Of a stretch of 60,344 nucleotides of DNA, positions 1 to 7,998 are shown piece by piece (position 1 is the stretch's first letter; each line of letters begins with the position of its first letter). The notes below the pieces were generated by a model that did no database searches, was not told the origin of the DNA, and worked only from the letters and a program-made list of their open reading frames with translations. Both the position numbers and the translations under genes were made by a program. This DNA is from Ancylobacter defluvii (GTDB lineage: Bacteria > Pseudomonadota > Alphaproteobacteria > Rhizobiales > Xanthobacteraceae): positions 49,539 to 109,882 of the forward strand of contig NZ_JAHBGD010000011.1 in NCBI RefSeq assembly GCF_018390605.1. Reading direction: 5' to 3'.

Positions 1-51
1 AGCCTGAAGGATGACCGATCGGGGAAGCGCGTTGTCCACCTGGCTCTTCAT
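1..51 (-). CDS. Start of a leftward gene, possibly hemE (partial)
   Basis: An ATG on the minus strand at 51-49 opens a frame that stays open to the window edge (17 codons, beginning MKSQVDNALPRSVILQA). A purine-rich stretch AAAGAGA lies about 10 bases upstream. In many alphaproteobacteria the gene divergent from ppsR at the chromosome origin is hemE, uroporphyrinogen decarboxylase, whose N-terminus has a short leucine/alanine-rich lead before its MRQAGRY motif. That motif would lie outside the window, so the identity rests on synteny alone and is tentative. Confidence 0.3.
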   Translation of the reverse strand, partial: MKSQVDNALPRSVILQA

Positions 52-338
52 ACTTCATTAATCTCTTTAAATGAGAGTCTTCAGTGTTTGTGGCTGGGCA
101 TTAGCCGTGTTCCTGGCATCGGGCAACCAGCCCCCAGCCGTCCGCCGTTGTCCCCGATTCTCACGCCAGCGATTGCGCGAGGGATTTCAAGGGGTTGATC
201 TCCTCGGCGCGGCTTATCCTCACAGTTCGCTCCCGGCTGTTCCAACCACCCACAAGGTGCAGTGATGTGGATGGAATCCCACGTCATCCCCAGGCGGGGC
301 CTTGCCAGCGTCCCAACCGCATGGCTTGTTCCCAGACT
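1..338. other. Intergenic region at the ppsR junction, candidate origin-proximal sequence
   Basis: No convincing plus-strand gene lies here. There is an AT-rich patch at about 49-75 with two TTAA tetramers (58-61, 67-70) five bases apart. Four weak DnaA-box-like 9-mers are visible: TTGTCCACC (32-40), TTATCCTCA (214-222), and TGTGGATGG twice (266-274, 350-358, the second inside ppsR). They match TTATCCACA or its complement at 7, 8, 7 and 7 of 9 positions. GANTC sites occur at 75-79, 156-160 and 274-278. In Caulobacter and several rhizobia the origin lies between hemE and this same gene set. The boxes are individually weak, so this is inference. Confidence 0.35.
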
Positions 339-1220
339 ATGCACAGCCCTGTGGATGGCTCCGTGACCGACAGCGTTCGACCGGCCGAGAACTATTATCA
401 CCTGCATCTCGTGTCGGATTCGACCGGCGAGACGCTGATCAGCGTGGCCCGTGCTGCTGCCGCGCAATATAGCGGCGTCAAGCCGATCGAGCACATCTAC
501 CCGCTGGTACGCACCCACAAGCAGCTCGACAAGGCGATCAGCGATATCGACGAATATCCCGGCATCGTGCTGTACACCCTCACCGAGCCGGAGCTCCGCA
601 ACCGGTTGAAGGCCTATTGCCTCGACAACGGCATACCGGTGCTCTCGGTACTGGCGCCGGTGGTGCGGCTGTTCCAGGCCTATCTCGGCGGGGCGCCGAC
701 CCCGCGCGTCGGCGGCCAGCACCAGCTCGACGGCGAGTATTTCCGCCGCATCGACGCCATGAACTTCACCGTCATGCATGATGATGGCCAGCACACGGAT
801 GGGCTGGAAGCTGCGGATGTGGTGCTGCTCGGCATTTCCCGCTCGTCAAAGACGCCGACCAGCATCTATCTCGCCAATCGTGGCATCAAGACCGCCAATA
901 TCCCGCTGGTGCCGAACATTCCGGTACCGCCCGGCCTGTCCGAACTGAAGCGTCCGCTGGTGGTCGGGTTGGTGGCGAGCGCCGAGCGCGTGGTCGAGAT
1001 TCGCCGCAACCGCCTGCTGGGTCTCAATGCCGCCCAGCCGCACGATTCCTATATCGACCGCGATTCCGTTGCCGAGGAGATCGCGTTTTCGCGCCGCCTG
1101 TGCGTGCGCCACGACTGGCCGGTGATCGACGTCACGCGCCGCTCGATCGAGGAAACCGCGGCCGCGATTATCGGGTTGCTGCAGGAGCATCGCCGCAGGC
1201 TGGCGGAGATTGGAAGCTGA
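339..1220 (+). CDS. ppsR: Pyruvate, phosphate dikinase regulatory protein (kinase/pyrophosphorylase, DUF299)
   Basis: Bifunctional regulator expected to inactivate PEP synthase or pyruvate phosphate dikinase by ADP-dependent threonine phosphorylation and reactivate it by phosphate-dependent dephosphorylation. The family N-terminal motif [10 protein letters not shown] and the nucleotide-binding loop GISRSSKT (about residues 165-172) are present. The open frame reaches back to 195, but family proteins are about 270-290 residues, so a start at ATG 339 (293 aa) or 321 is chosen; a GTG at 363 is also possible and no start has a clear ribosome-binding site. The stop overlaps the start of maf (TGATG). 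It is first in the origin-proximal cluster ppsR-maf-aroE-coaE-dnaQ. Confidence 0.9.
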   Translation: MHSPVDGSVTDSVRPAENYYHLHLVSDSTGETLISVARAAAAQYSGVKPIEHIYPLVRTHKQLDKAISDIDEYPGIVLYTLTEPELRNRLKAYCLDNGIPVLSVLAPVVRLFQAYLGGAPTPRVGGQHQLDGEYFRRIDAMNFTVMHDDGQHTDGLEAADVVLLGISRSSKTPTSIYLANRGIKTANIPLVPNIPVPPGLSELKRPLVVGLVASAERVVEIRRNRLLGLNAAQPHDSYIDRDSVAEEIAFSRRLCVRHDWPVIDVTRRSIEETAAAIIGLLQEHRRRLAEIGS

Positions 1221-1858
1221 TGCTGGAACGCGACCCAAGGGACGCCAATTCGCTATGGCAGGGCAAGGACGCGCTGGTGCTTGCCTCCAAGAGCATCGCC
1301 CGTCTGTCGTTGCTGGCCGCGGCAGGACTGCCGGTGGAGACGGTGAGTATCGAAGTCGACGAACGCGGCATCGAGGCGCGGCTGCTCAAGGAAGGCGCGT
1401 CGCCCGCCAAGATCGCGCTGGAGCTGTCCATTGCCAAGGCGCTTGCCGGCAGCGCACGGCATCCGGGACGCCTCGTCATCGGCGCTGACCAGACCTTGGC
1501 TCTCGGTGACGAGCGTTTCCACAAACCGGCCAATCTGGAAGCCGCCGCACAGCAGCTGCGTCGCCTTGCCGGTCATACCCACGCGTTGCATTCCGGCATC
1601 GCTGTAGCGCTTGATGGCGAGATCGTGTTTCGCGCCGTCGAATCGGCGCTGCTTTCCATGCGCGAGCTGAGCGAGAGGTCGCTCGCCGCCTATCTCGCCG
1701 AAGCCGGCCCGACGGTGTCGTCCAGTGTCGGCGGCTACCAGCTGGAAGGGCTCGGCATCCATCTGTTCGAGAAGGTGGCGGGCAATCACATGGTTATCCT
1801 CGGCCTGCCGCTTATCCAGCTGCTTGCCTTCCTCCGCGAGCGGGGAGATCTGCTGTGA
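1220..1858 (+). CDS. maf: Maf-like nucleoside triphosphate pyrophosphatase (YceF type)
   Basis: 212-residue Maf/HAM1-fold house-cleaning enzyme that hydrolyses non-canonical or modified nucleoside triphosphates to monophosphates. The N-terminal substrate motif LASKSIAR (21-28) stands in place of the usual LASxSPRR. The catalytic-region motif GADQTL (D90) is present. The C-terminus (EGLGIHLFEKV...GLPL) looks closer to YceF, the 7-methyl-GTP type, than to YhdE; this is judged by eye. The frame opens earlier, but ATG 1220 overlapping the ppsR stop gives the family length. The 3' end overlaps the aroE GTG by 4 bases, so translational coupling is likely. Confidence 0.9.
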   Translation: MLERDPRDANSLWQGKDALVLASKSIARLSLLAAAGLPVETVSIEVDERGIEARLLKEGASPAKIALELSIAKALAGSARHPGRLVIGADQTLALGDERFHKPANLEAAAQQLRRLAGHTHALHSGIAVALDGEIVFRAVESALLSMRELSERSLAAYLAEAGPTVSSSVGGYQLEGLGIHLFEKVAGNHMVILGLPLIQLLAFLRERGDLL

Positions 1859-2700
1859 CCCGCCATGTCGCCGTCATCGGCCATCCGGTGGCGCATTCGC
1901 GCTCGCCGCTGATCCATGGCTACTGGATTGCCGAGCACGGCATCGACGGTACTTATGACCGGCGCGATGTCCCGCCCGAGGAGATTGCTGGCTTTCTGGC
2001 CAATTTCGCGGCCGGCGACCTCGTGGGTGCTAACGTCACCGTGCCGCACAAGGAGGCTGCCTTCGCCGCTGCCGTGGAGCGCGACCCGGTCGCCGAAGCG
2101 CTTGGCGCGGTGAACACGCTGTGGCTCGAGGAGGGCCGGCTGTATGGCGCCAACACCGATGTGCACGGCTTCCTTGCCAATCTCGATGCCGCGGCACCCG
2201 AATGGGACCGTGCACTTGACGAGGCAGTGGTGCTGGGAGCCGGTGGGGCCGCACGGGCCATCGTCTACGGCCTGATTGGCCGCGGTATTGGCCGCGTCAC
2301 CGTGGCGAACCGTACGCTTTCCCGTGCCGAGGCCCTGCGCGCCCAGTTCGGCGACAAGGTGTTGCCGGTGGATTGGCGTGATCTCGCCGGCACGTTGCCG
2401 AGCGCGCGGCTGCTGGTGAACACCACCTCGCTCGGCATGAAAGGCCAGCCGCCGCTCGACATCGACCTGTCGCTGCTCTCCCCCGATGCGGTGGTGACCG
2501 ACGCCGTCTATGTGCCGCTGGAAACGCCGCTATTGCGGGCGGCCAGGGCGCGCGGCCTTGCCGCGGTGGACGGGCTCGGCATGCTGCTGCATCAGGCGGT
2601 TCCGGGTTTTGCGCGCTGGTTCGGCGTGGCGCCGCAGGTGACACCGGCGCTCCGGGCATTGGCGGTGGAGGATCTGCGCGTCAAGGGCCAACTCGCGTGA
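1855..2700 (+). CDS. aroE: Shikimate dehydrogenase (NADP+)
   Basis: 281-residue enzyme reducing 3-dehydroshikimate to shikimate in the cytoplasmic aromatic amino acid pathway. The substrate-binding motif SRSPLIH lies near residues 15-21. The catalytic lysine is in NVTVPHK (K66) and the conserved aspartate in ANTDVHG (D102). A glycine-rich nucleotide loop GAGGAARA follows at about residue 127, and the C-terminal GLGMLLHQA motif is intact. It starts with GTG overlapping the maf stop, and its own stop overlaps the GTG of coaE, so four consecutive genes are tightly coupled. Confidence 0.95.
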   Translation: MTRHVAVIGHPVAHSRSPLIHGYWIAEHGIDGTYDRRDVPPEEIAGFLANFAAGDLVGANVTVPHKEAAFAAAVERDPVAEALGAVNTLWLEEGRLYGANTDVHGFLANLDAAAPEWDRALDEAVVLGAGGAARAIVYGLIGRGIGRVTVANRTLSRAEALRAQFGDKVLPVDWRDLAGTLPSARLLVNTTSLGMKGQPPLDIDLSLLSPDAVVTDAVYVPLETPLLRAARARGLAAVDGLGMLLHQAVPGFARWFGVAPQVTPALRALAVEDLRVKGQLA

Positions 2701-3317
2701 CCATGGCAACCGCCGTGAAGACGCGGCCGTTCCTGCTCGGCCTCACCGGGTCCATCGGCATGGGCAAATCGACAACGGCAGGCTTGTTCCGCGAGCTCGG
2801 CGTACCCGTGCACGATGCCGATGCCGTCGTGCACGCCATCTATGCCGGTGAGGGTGTCGCGCCGGTAGAGGCGGCGTTTCCAGGGGTCACCGTCGATGGG
2901 CGGATCGATCGGGTCAAGCTCGGTGCCCGCGTGCTGCACGACGCCGAAGCAATGAAGCGCCTGGAGGCAATCGTGCATCCGCTGGTGCGACAGCGCGAGC
3001 AGCGCTTCCTTGAAGAGGCGCGCCTCGACGACGCGCCGCTTGCCGTGCTCGACATCCCCCTGCTTTACGAGACCGGTGCTGAAAAGCGCGTTCAGGCCGT
3101 TGTCGTGGTCTCGGCGCCGCAGGCTGTGCAGCGCGCCAGGGTTCTGGCGCGGCCGGGCATGACGGAAGAAAAATTCCGGGCGATTCTCGACAAGCAGATG
3201 CCCGATTCGGAGAAGCGGCGGCGTGCCGATTATGTCATCGACACCGGCAGCAGCGTCGAGGCGACCAGCAAGGATGTCGCCGAACTGGTCCGCCGGCTTA
3301 CCGCAGCACAGGAGTGA
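2697..3317 (+). CDS. coaE: Dephospho-CoA kinase
   Basis: 206-residue P-loop kinase for the last step of coenzyme A synthesis, phosphorylating the 3'-hydroxyl of dephospho-CoA. The Walker A loop GSIGMGKST is at about 18-26, followed by the HDADAVVH and LLYETG motifs typical of CoaE. The GTG start overlaps the aroE stop by 4 bases; an in-frame ATG at 2703 is the alternative. A second CoA gene, coaA (pantothenate kinase), lies 12 kb away. Placement between aroE and dnaQ matches the conserved alphaproteobacterial order. Confidence 0.95.
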   Translation: MTMATAVKTRPFLLGLTGSIGMGKSTTAGLFRELGVPVHDADAVVHAIYAGEGVAPVEAAFPGVTVDGRIDRVKLGARVLHDAEAMKRLEAIVHPLVRQREQRFLEEARLDDAPLAVLDIPLLYETGAEKRVQAVVVVSAPQAVQRARVLARPGMTEEKFRAILDKQMPDSEKRRRADYVIDTGSSVEATSKDVAELVRRLTAAQE

Positions 3318-3321
3318 CACG

Positions 3322-4041
3322 ATGCGCGAGATCGTTCTCGATACCGAAACCACCGGCCTCGATCCGCTGCGCGGCGACCGGCTGGTGGAAGTTGGCTGCG
3401 TCGAGATCTTCAACCGGATCCCGACCGGGCAGAACTTCCATGTCTACATAAATCCCGAGCGCGACATGCCGGTCGAGGCGTTCAATGTGCACGGGCTGTC
3501 GGCGGAATTCCTGTCCGACAAGCCGCTGTTCGCGCATGTGGTCGACGATTTCCTCGCCTTTATCGGCGATGCGCCGCTGGTGATCCACAACGCCTCGTTC
3601 GACATCGGTTTCATCAATGCCGAGTTGTCGCGGCTCGGCCGGCCGCCACTCACCTTCGAACGGGTGGTCGACACGCTGGCAATGGCCCGCCGGCGTCACC
3701 CCGGCGCTTCGAACCGTCTTGACGACTTGATGGCGCGCTACGGCATCGACGGTTCGCGCCGCACCAAGCATGGCGCGTTGCTCGATTCCGAATTGCTGGC
3801 GGATGTCTATGCCGAGCTCGCCGGCGGGCGCCAGACGGCGCTGGGCCTAACCGTGGTCGAAGCCGCCGCGGAATCGACCGTCGAGGGGCTGGAGCCGATC
3901 GTGCTGGTGCGGCCGGTGCCATTGGCGCCGCGCCTGTCCGAAGCGGAGACCGCGGCGCATGCCGCCTTTGTGCGCACGCTCGGCGATGCCGCGATCTGGA
4001 ACGACTACGCCGTCACGCAGAAAGCGGATCAGGCGAACTGA
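3322..4041 (+). CDS. dnaQ: DNA polymerase III epsilon subunit, 3'-5' exonuclease
   Basis: 239-residue proofreading subunit of the replicative polymerase. The DEDDh exonuclease motifs are in order: ExoI DTETTG with D7 and E9, ExoII HNASFD, and ExoIII HGALLDSELLADVY. The frame extends upstream into coaE, but ATG 3322 places ExoI at residue 7 as usual and follows coaE by 4 bases. The C-terminal tail, about 60 residues past the nuclease domain, is where the polymerase alpha subunit binds in characterised homologues. The stop codon sits in the right arm of a terminator-like hairpin. Confidence 0.93.
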   Translation: MREIVLDTETTGLDPLRGDRLVEVGCVEIFNRIPTGQNFHVYINPERDMPVEAFNVHGLSAEFLSDKPLFAHVVDDFLAFIGDAPLVIHNASFDIGFINAELSRLGRPPLTFERVVDTLAMARRRHPGASNRLDDLMARYGIDGSRRTKHGALLDSELLADVYAELAGGRQTALGLTVVEAAAESTVEGLEPIVLVRPVPLAPRLSEAETAAHAAFVRTLGDAAIWNDYAVTQKADQAN

Positions 4042-4049
4042 TCCGCTTT
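4021..4049. terminator. Bidirectional terminator-like hairpin between dnaQ and secB
   Basis: A perfect 11-bp inverted repeat, AAAGCGGATCA (4021-4031) and TGATCCGCTTT (4039-4049), encloses a 7-base loop. The A/T bases at the arm ends provide short U-tracts in both directions. The dnaQ stop TGA (4039-4041) is part of the right arm. It separates two convergent genes. Confidence 0.75.
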
Positions 4050-4074
4050 CGTTGAGCTGTGGTGCAGCCGTGCG

Positions 4075-4539
4075 TCAGGAAGCCAGCACGTTGCTCGGCT
4101 GGGTCTGCGCCATGCGCTGACGGTAGAGTGTCACGAAATCCACCGGATCGATCATCAGCGGCGGGAAGCCGCCATTGCGCACGGTATCGGCGACAATCTG
4201 GCGCGCAAAGGGGAACAGCATGCGCGGGCATTCGATCATGACGAAGGGATGCACCGTCTCCTGCGCCACGTTCTGGGCACGGAAAACGCCGGCATAGAGC
4301 AGTTCCAGCGCAAAGAGCGTCTTGTTCTGGATCTCCGCCTTCACTTCGATCTTCAGCTCGACCTCATACTCGCCCTCGCGGACGGGACGGGCGTTCACGC
4401 CGATCTGGATGCCGATCTGCGGCTGGCCCTGCGGTGCCAGCGATTCGGGAGCGCCGGGGTTCTCGAAGGAAAGATCCTTGATGTACTGGGTCAGCACATG
4501 CAGGGTCGGCATGGCGGGTGTAGCGTCGTTCTCGGCCAT
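4075..4539 (-). CDS. secB: Protein-export chaperone SecB
   Basis: 154-residue cytoplasmic tetrameric chaperone that holds preproteins unfolded and hands them to SecA. Recognisable SecB features are the N-terminal [10 protein letters not shown] motif, the central [13 protein letters not shown] strand, and the C-terminal [26 protein letters not shown] block. Length is normal for the family. It converges on dnaQ across a hairpin and is divergent from the Tim44-like gene across about 400 bases. SecB next to dnaQ is a recurring alphaproteobacterial arrangement. Confidence 0.95.
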   Translation of the reverse strand: MAENDATPAMPTLHVLTQYIKDLSFENPGAPESLAPQGQPQIGIQIGVNARPVREGEYEVELKIEVKAEIQNKTLFALELLYAGVFRAQNVAQETVHPFVMIECPRMLFPFARQIVADTVRNGGFPPLMIDPVDFVTLYRQRMAQTQPSNVLAS

Positions 4540-4935
4540 TATCGTCTCCGTGCTCCGCCGTCCGGCGGCGCCTCGCGTCGGCGGGATGCGCTGCGGCGTC
4601 GGCGTTCGTGCTGACGGCAGGCTTGAAGGGCGAGAGTGGCTAACACGGTTGCCACCCGGTCACAAGGCGGGTGGCACGGGGCGTCTTGAGCGGTCGGCGC
4701 GGGCGAGCAGCTTTGCCGCAGGCAGGTGATGCTCTACTCTTTCACCGAATTGTCGGATAAGGACCTGCACACATTATGGTGTCGCTAGGTCAGCTTCCGA
4801 CGGGACGACACTGGCGAAATCGCTAGGACTACGTAAATAACTTTGAGGGCGTCTTCCCGTATCGTTACGGGCGGCCGTGTCACACACCCATCGCTTCCGG
4901 TCCGCCGGTGGCGACGAACAGCGGCGAAAAGCGAA
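4540..4935. other. Divergent intergenic region between secB and the Tim44-like gene
   Basis: About 400 bases without a supported gene, expected to hold the promoters of both neighbours. Long minus-strand frames here are shadows of mltA and its surroundings. A perfect 9-bp inverted repeat, TGCCACCCG (4650-4658) and CGGGTGGCA (4668-4676), forms a hairpin with a 9-base loop. A weak promoter-like pair, TTGTCG and CATTAT, occurs near 4752-4780. Confidence 0.5.
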
Positions 4936-5673
4936 GTGTTCGATATCTACACGATCATATTCCTGGCGCTGGCCGTCTTCATTTTCATCCGGCTGCGCAG
5001 CGTGCTGGGCCAAAGGACCGGTCGCGAGCGCCCGCCCTATGATCCCTATTCGCGTCGCGATGCTGCCAAGGCGCCTGCCGGCGCCGAGTCCGGTGCGGAC
5101 AAGGTCATCAATTTCCCCGATCGCACCGGCGAGCAGACGCTTCCGCCCGCTCCGGTGGAGCCCGTCGATGCCTCCGAACCGCCGCCGCCGCGCTGGGCGG
5201 GGGTCGCGGAGATCGGCTCGGCGGTCGCCAACGGTCTCGATGCCATCGCCGCGCAGGACCGTGACTTCGACGCCAAGCATTTCATCAGCGGCGCTCGGGC
5301 GGCGTATGAGATGATCGTCGTCGCCTTCGCCGAGGGCGATCGTGCGGCGCTGAAGGACCTCCTCGCCAAGGACGTGTTCGACGGCTTCGCCGCCGCCATT
5401 TCCGAGCGGGAGACCCGCGGGGAGAAGATGGAAACCCGCTTCGTCGGCATCGAGAAGGCCGACATCACCGAAGCGTCGGTGAAGGGTCGCACGGCGCAGA
5501 TCACCGTGCGCTTCCTGTCGCAGCTGATTTCGGTGACGCGCGACCGCAACGGCCAGGTGGTGGATGGTGATCCGGAACTGGTGGCTGATGTGACCGATGT
5601 GTGGACCTTCTCCCGCGATCTCGGCGCCCGCGACCCCAACTGGAAGCTCGTCGCGACCGAAGCGGCTTCCTGA
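4936..5673 (+). CDS. Tim44/TimA family membrane-anchored protein
   Basis: 245-residue protein with one N-terminal membrane segment (IYTIIFLALAVFIFIRL, about residues 4-20), a low-complexity proline-rich linker, and a C-terminal Tim44-like domain. That domain also occurs in the mitochondrial import motor subunit Tim44 and in alphaproteobacterial TimA. The C-terminal pattern ISERETRGEKMETRFVGI followed by ADVTDVWTFSRD is family-typical. GTG 4936 is preferred because the segment upstream is arginine-rich and would precede the membrane anchor. Its place beside secB and mltA fits a cell-envelope role, but the bacterial function is not well defined. Confidence 0.82.
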   Translation: MFDIYTIIFLALAVFIFIRLRSVLGQRTGRERPPYDPYSRRDAAKAPAGAESGADKVINFPDRTGEQTLPPAPVEPVDASEPPPPRWAGVAEIGSAVANGLDAIAAQDRDFDAKHFISGARAAYEMIVVAFAEGDRAALKDLLAKDVFDGFAAAISERETRGEKMETRFVGIEKADITEASVKGRTAQITVRFLSQLISVTRDRNGQVVDGDPELVADVTDVWTFSRDLGARDPNWKLVATEAAS

Positions 5674-5685
5674 TACGCTAGCCGT

Positions 5686-6945
5686 GTGCATGCGCTCACC
5701 CCCACCTTGCGGTTCCTGCTCGCAGCAGGGCTGATCCTTCTCTCGCCGACGGCGCAGGCTAAAGCTGTGCCGTCCGTCGCGCCGCCACTGTTCGTCGATG
5801 CAGCGGTCGAGCCGTTGCGTTTCGCCGATCTGCCCGGCTGGCGGCAGGACGACCCGCGCGAGGCGCTGGCCGCCTTCCGCCGCAGTTGCGGCCGAATCCG
5901 CGCCGGCACCGATCTCGTCGAACCGCCGCGTCCGGTTTTCACGGCGCTGAAGCGCGTTTGCAGTCGGGCGGAGCGTCTTCCGGCCCAACCCGCTGAATGG
6001 CGGGCGAAAGCCTTCTTCGAGCGCGAGTTCCGGCCGCTGCGCGTGACTTCGCTCACCGCGGCGCAAGGCTTCCTCACCGGCTATTACGAGCCGGAGGTTG
6101 CCGGCTCGTTGACCCGGACTGACGACTACGCGACACCACTGTACCGCCGGCCGCCCGATCTTATTCTCGAAGCCCCACCGCAGGATGGCGTTCCGGCCAA
6201 TCGCGGTAAGGCCTTTCGCGAGGAGAACGGCATTCGCGTTCCATATTACGACCGCGCCGCCATCGAGGACGGTGCGCTGGCAGGCAGGGGGCTCGAGGTT
6301 GCCTTCATTCGCGATCCGTCCGACGCCTTCTTCGCCCATATCCAGGGCTCGGTGCGAGTACGGCTGCCGGACGGCCGCCTGCTGCGCCTGAACTATGATG
6401 GCCATAACGGTCAGCCCTACACGCCGATCGGCCGCATTCTCGTGGAGAAGGGCATCGTCCCGCGGGAGAAGATGTCGATGGATGCCATCCGCGCCTATAT
6501 CGCCGCCCATCCCAAGGAGGGAAAGGCGCTGATGCGCGAGAACCATTCCTATGTCTTCTTCCGCGTCGCCGCCCAACTCACCGACAAGGACGGCGCCATC
6601 GGCGCCCAGGGCCTGCCGCTGGTGGCGGAGCGGTCCATCGCCGTCGACAAGCGAATTCATGTCTATGGGACGCCGGTGTTCATCGATGCCGAACTGCCTT
6701 TGGGCGCGGATGGATCGTTGCAGCCTTTCCAAAGGCTGACCATCGCGCAGGACACGGGTTCGGCAATTGTCGGGCCGGCGCGCGCGGACATCTTCTTCGG
6801 CGCCGGCGCCGAGGCGGGCTCGATCGCCGGCCGTATCCAGCATCCGGGGCAGTTCGCGGTGCTGGTACCCCGCGCCATCGATCCCTTCCGTCCGCACCCC
6901 ATGCCGCGTCCGCCCCGCCGACCGCAGTGGATCGCCGGTCAATGA
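5686..6945 (+). CDS. mltA: Murein transglycosylase A (MltA) with 3D domain
   Basis: 419-residue lytic transglycosylase that cleaves the MurNAc-GlcNAc bond of peptidoglycan with anhydro-ring formation. A cleavable signal peptide covers about residues 1-26 (leucine-rich core ending SPTAQAKA); no lipobox cysteine is seen, unlike E. coli MltA. The MltA domain includes FLTGYYEPEV and the NYDGHNGQPYTPIGR strand. The C-terminal 3D domain holds IAQDTGSAIVGPARADIFFG, with the catalytic-type aspartate in QDTG. Translation starts at GTG 5686 just after the Tim44-like gene, and the stop overlaps smr. Confidence 0.93.
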   Translation: MHALTPTLRFLLAAGLILLSPTAQAKAVPSVAPPLFVDAAVEPLRFADLPGWRQDDPREALAAFRRSCGRIRAGTDLVEPPRPVFTALKRVCSRAERLPAQPAEWRAKAFFEREFRPLRVTSLTAAQGFLTGYYEPEVAGSLTRTDDYATPLYRRPPDLILEAPPQDGVPANRGKAFREENGIRVPYYDRAAIEDGALAGRGLEVAFIRDPSDAFFAHIQGSVRVRLPDGRLLRLNYDGHNGQPYTPIGRILVEKGIVPREKMSMDAIRAYIAAHPKEGKALMRENHSYVFFRVAAQLTDKDGAIGAQGLPLVAERSIAVDKRIHVYGTPVFIDAELPLGADGSLQPFQRLTIAQDTGSAIVGPARADIFFGAGAEAGSIAGRIQHPGQFAVLVPRAIDPFRPHPMPRPPRRPQWIAGQ

Positions 6946-7556
6946 GTGGCGCCGACGATCAGCCTCCCCGCACCTCCCGCCGCCGCCGCGCGCTGGGTGC
7001 CGAGGAGAGGGAGCTGTGGGAACACGTCACCCGCTCGGTGCGCCGGCTACGCCCCGAGCCGCCGGCGGCAACGCCGCCCGAGCCGAGCTTTCCGGAACTG
7101 ATGGGGGAGGAGACGACGAAGGCCGCTCCCGTTCTGGCAGCGCCGTCGAAGCCGGCCTTGCCGCCGCGTCCGCCCGGTCCGCCGCCGCTGGCGCCCCTGG
7201 AGCCGAAATTGCGGCGGCGCCTGTCGCGTGGCGCCGAGGTGGACGCCCGCCTCGACCTGCACGGCCTGACGCAAGCGGCGGCGCATCACCGGCTTGGCGC
7301 GTTTCTGCGCTCGGCCCAGGGGCAGGGGCTTGCGCTGGTGCTGGTGATTACCGGCAAGGGCGGCGCCGGTAACGGCGGACTGTCCCCGCTGTTCGGCGAA
7401 GGAGAGCGCGGCGTGCTGCGTCGCCTGGTCCCGCAATGGCTGGCGGAGCCGGCCTTGCGTGGCATCGTGGTCGGTTTCGAGACTGCCAGTCGCGGCCATG
7501 GCGGTGAGGGCGCGCTCTATGTGCGCCTGCGCCGGGTGCGGGAGGTGCGTCGATGA
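6942..7556 (+). CDS. Smr domain protein (MutS2-type small MutS-related)
   Basis: 204-residue protein with a basic, proline-rich N-terminal half and a C-terminal Smr domain from about residue 95. The Smr signature LDLHG, the loop VITGKGG and the terminal HGGEGALYVRLRR are present. Smr domains are nucleic-acid endonuclease or binding modules; stand-alone alphaproteobacterial members follow mltA in many genomes and have no settled role. Start ATG 6942 overlaps the mltA stop (ATGA), and its own stop overlaps the next gene in the same way, so mltA-smr-xre is one operon. Confidence 0.88.
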   Translation: MSGADDQPPRTSRRRRALGAEERELWEHVTRSVRRLRPEPPAATPPEPSFPELMGEETTKAAPVLAAPSKPALPPRPPGPPPLAPLEPKLRRRLSRGAEVDARLDLHGLTQAAAHHRLGAFLRSAQGQGLALVLVITGKGGAGNGGLSPLFGEGERGVLRRLVPQWLAEPALRGIVVGFETASRGHGGEGALYVRLRRVREVRR

Positions 7557-7918
7557 CGCCTTTCGGCCGTCGCATGCGGGAGATGCGCGCCGAGCGTGGG
7601 GTGACGCTCAGCCAGATGGCGGAGCAGATCGGCGTTTCCGCGGCCTATCTCTCGGCGTTGGAGCACGGCAAGCGCGGCCAGCCGACCTGGCTGATGCTCC
7701 AGCGCATCATGGCCTATTTCAACGTCATCTGGGACGAGGCGGAAGCGCTGCGCATGCTCGCCGATATCTCGGATCCACGGGTCGTGGTCGACACGGCCGG
7801 GCTGACGCCGGAGGCGACCGAACTGGCGAACCTGCTGGCACGCGAGATCGCCACCTTGCCGCAAGAGGCGGTGGCGGAATTGCTCGGCCGGCTCAAGATA
7901 CTGGGCCGGCCGGGCTAA
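7553..7918 (+). CDS. XRE-family helix-turn-helix transcriptional regulator
   Basis: 121-residue small regulator. An N-terminal Cro/CI-type helix-turn-helix lies at about 4-60, with the recognition region VSAAYLSALEHGKRGQPT, followed by a helical C-terminal tail of unknown function. It overlaps smr by ATGA and is last in the mltA-smr-xre set, an arrangement conserved in Hyphomicrobiales. Targets cannot be told from the sequence. A parS-like site begins 9 bases after its stop. Confidence 0.88.
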   Translation: MTPFGRRMREMRAERGVTLSQMAEQIGVSAAYLSALEHGKRGQPTWLMLQRIMAYFNVIWDEAEALRMLADISDPRVVVDTAGLTPEATELANLLAREIATLPQEAVAELLGRLKILGRPG

Positions 7919-7926
7919 AGCTTCAC

Positions 7927-7942
7927 CGATTCACGTGAAACA
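7927..7942. other. parS-like ParB-binding site
   Basis: The 16-mer CGATTCACGTGAAACA matches the bacterial parS consensus TGTTTCACGTGAAACA at 14 of 16 positions, with the central 10-bp palindrome TTCACGTGAA intact. It lies between the convergent xre and hslU genes, about 8 kb from the presumed origin side. In alphaproteobacteria ParB/parS clusters lie close to the origin. Binding is inferred. Confidence 0.7.
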
Positions 7943-7998
7943 AGCGGCGGTCTTGCAACAAGGCCATCGCAGAAGCCGCCCCGACTTGCGAGAAGGGC

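Noticed and set aside
49..75. CtrA-type site TTAA-N7-TTAA in the AT-rich patch
   Set aside because: The two TTAA words are five, not seven, bases apart.
4774..6942. 722-codon minus-strand open frame
   Set aside because: Antisense shadow of the Tim44-like gene and mltA, both with clear domains; product has no motif.
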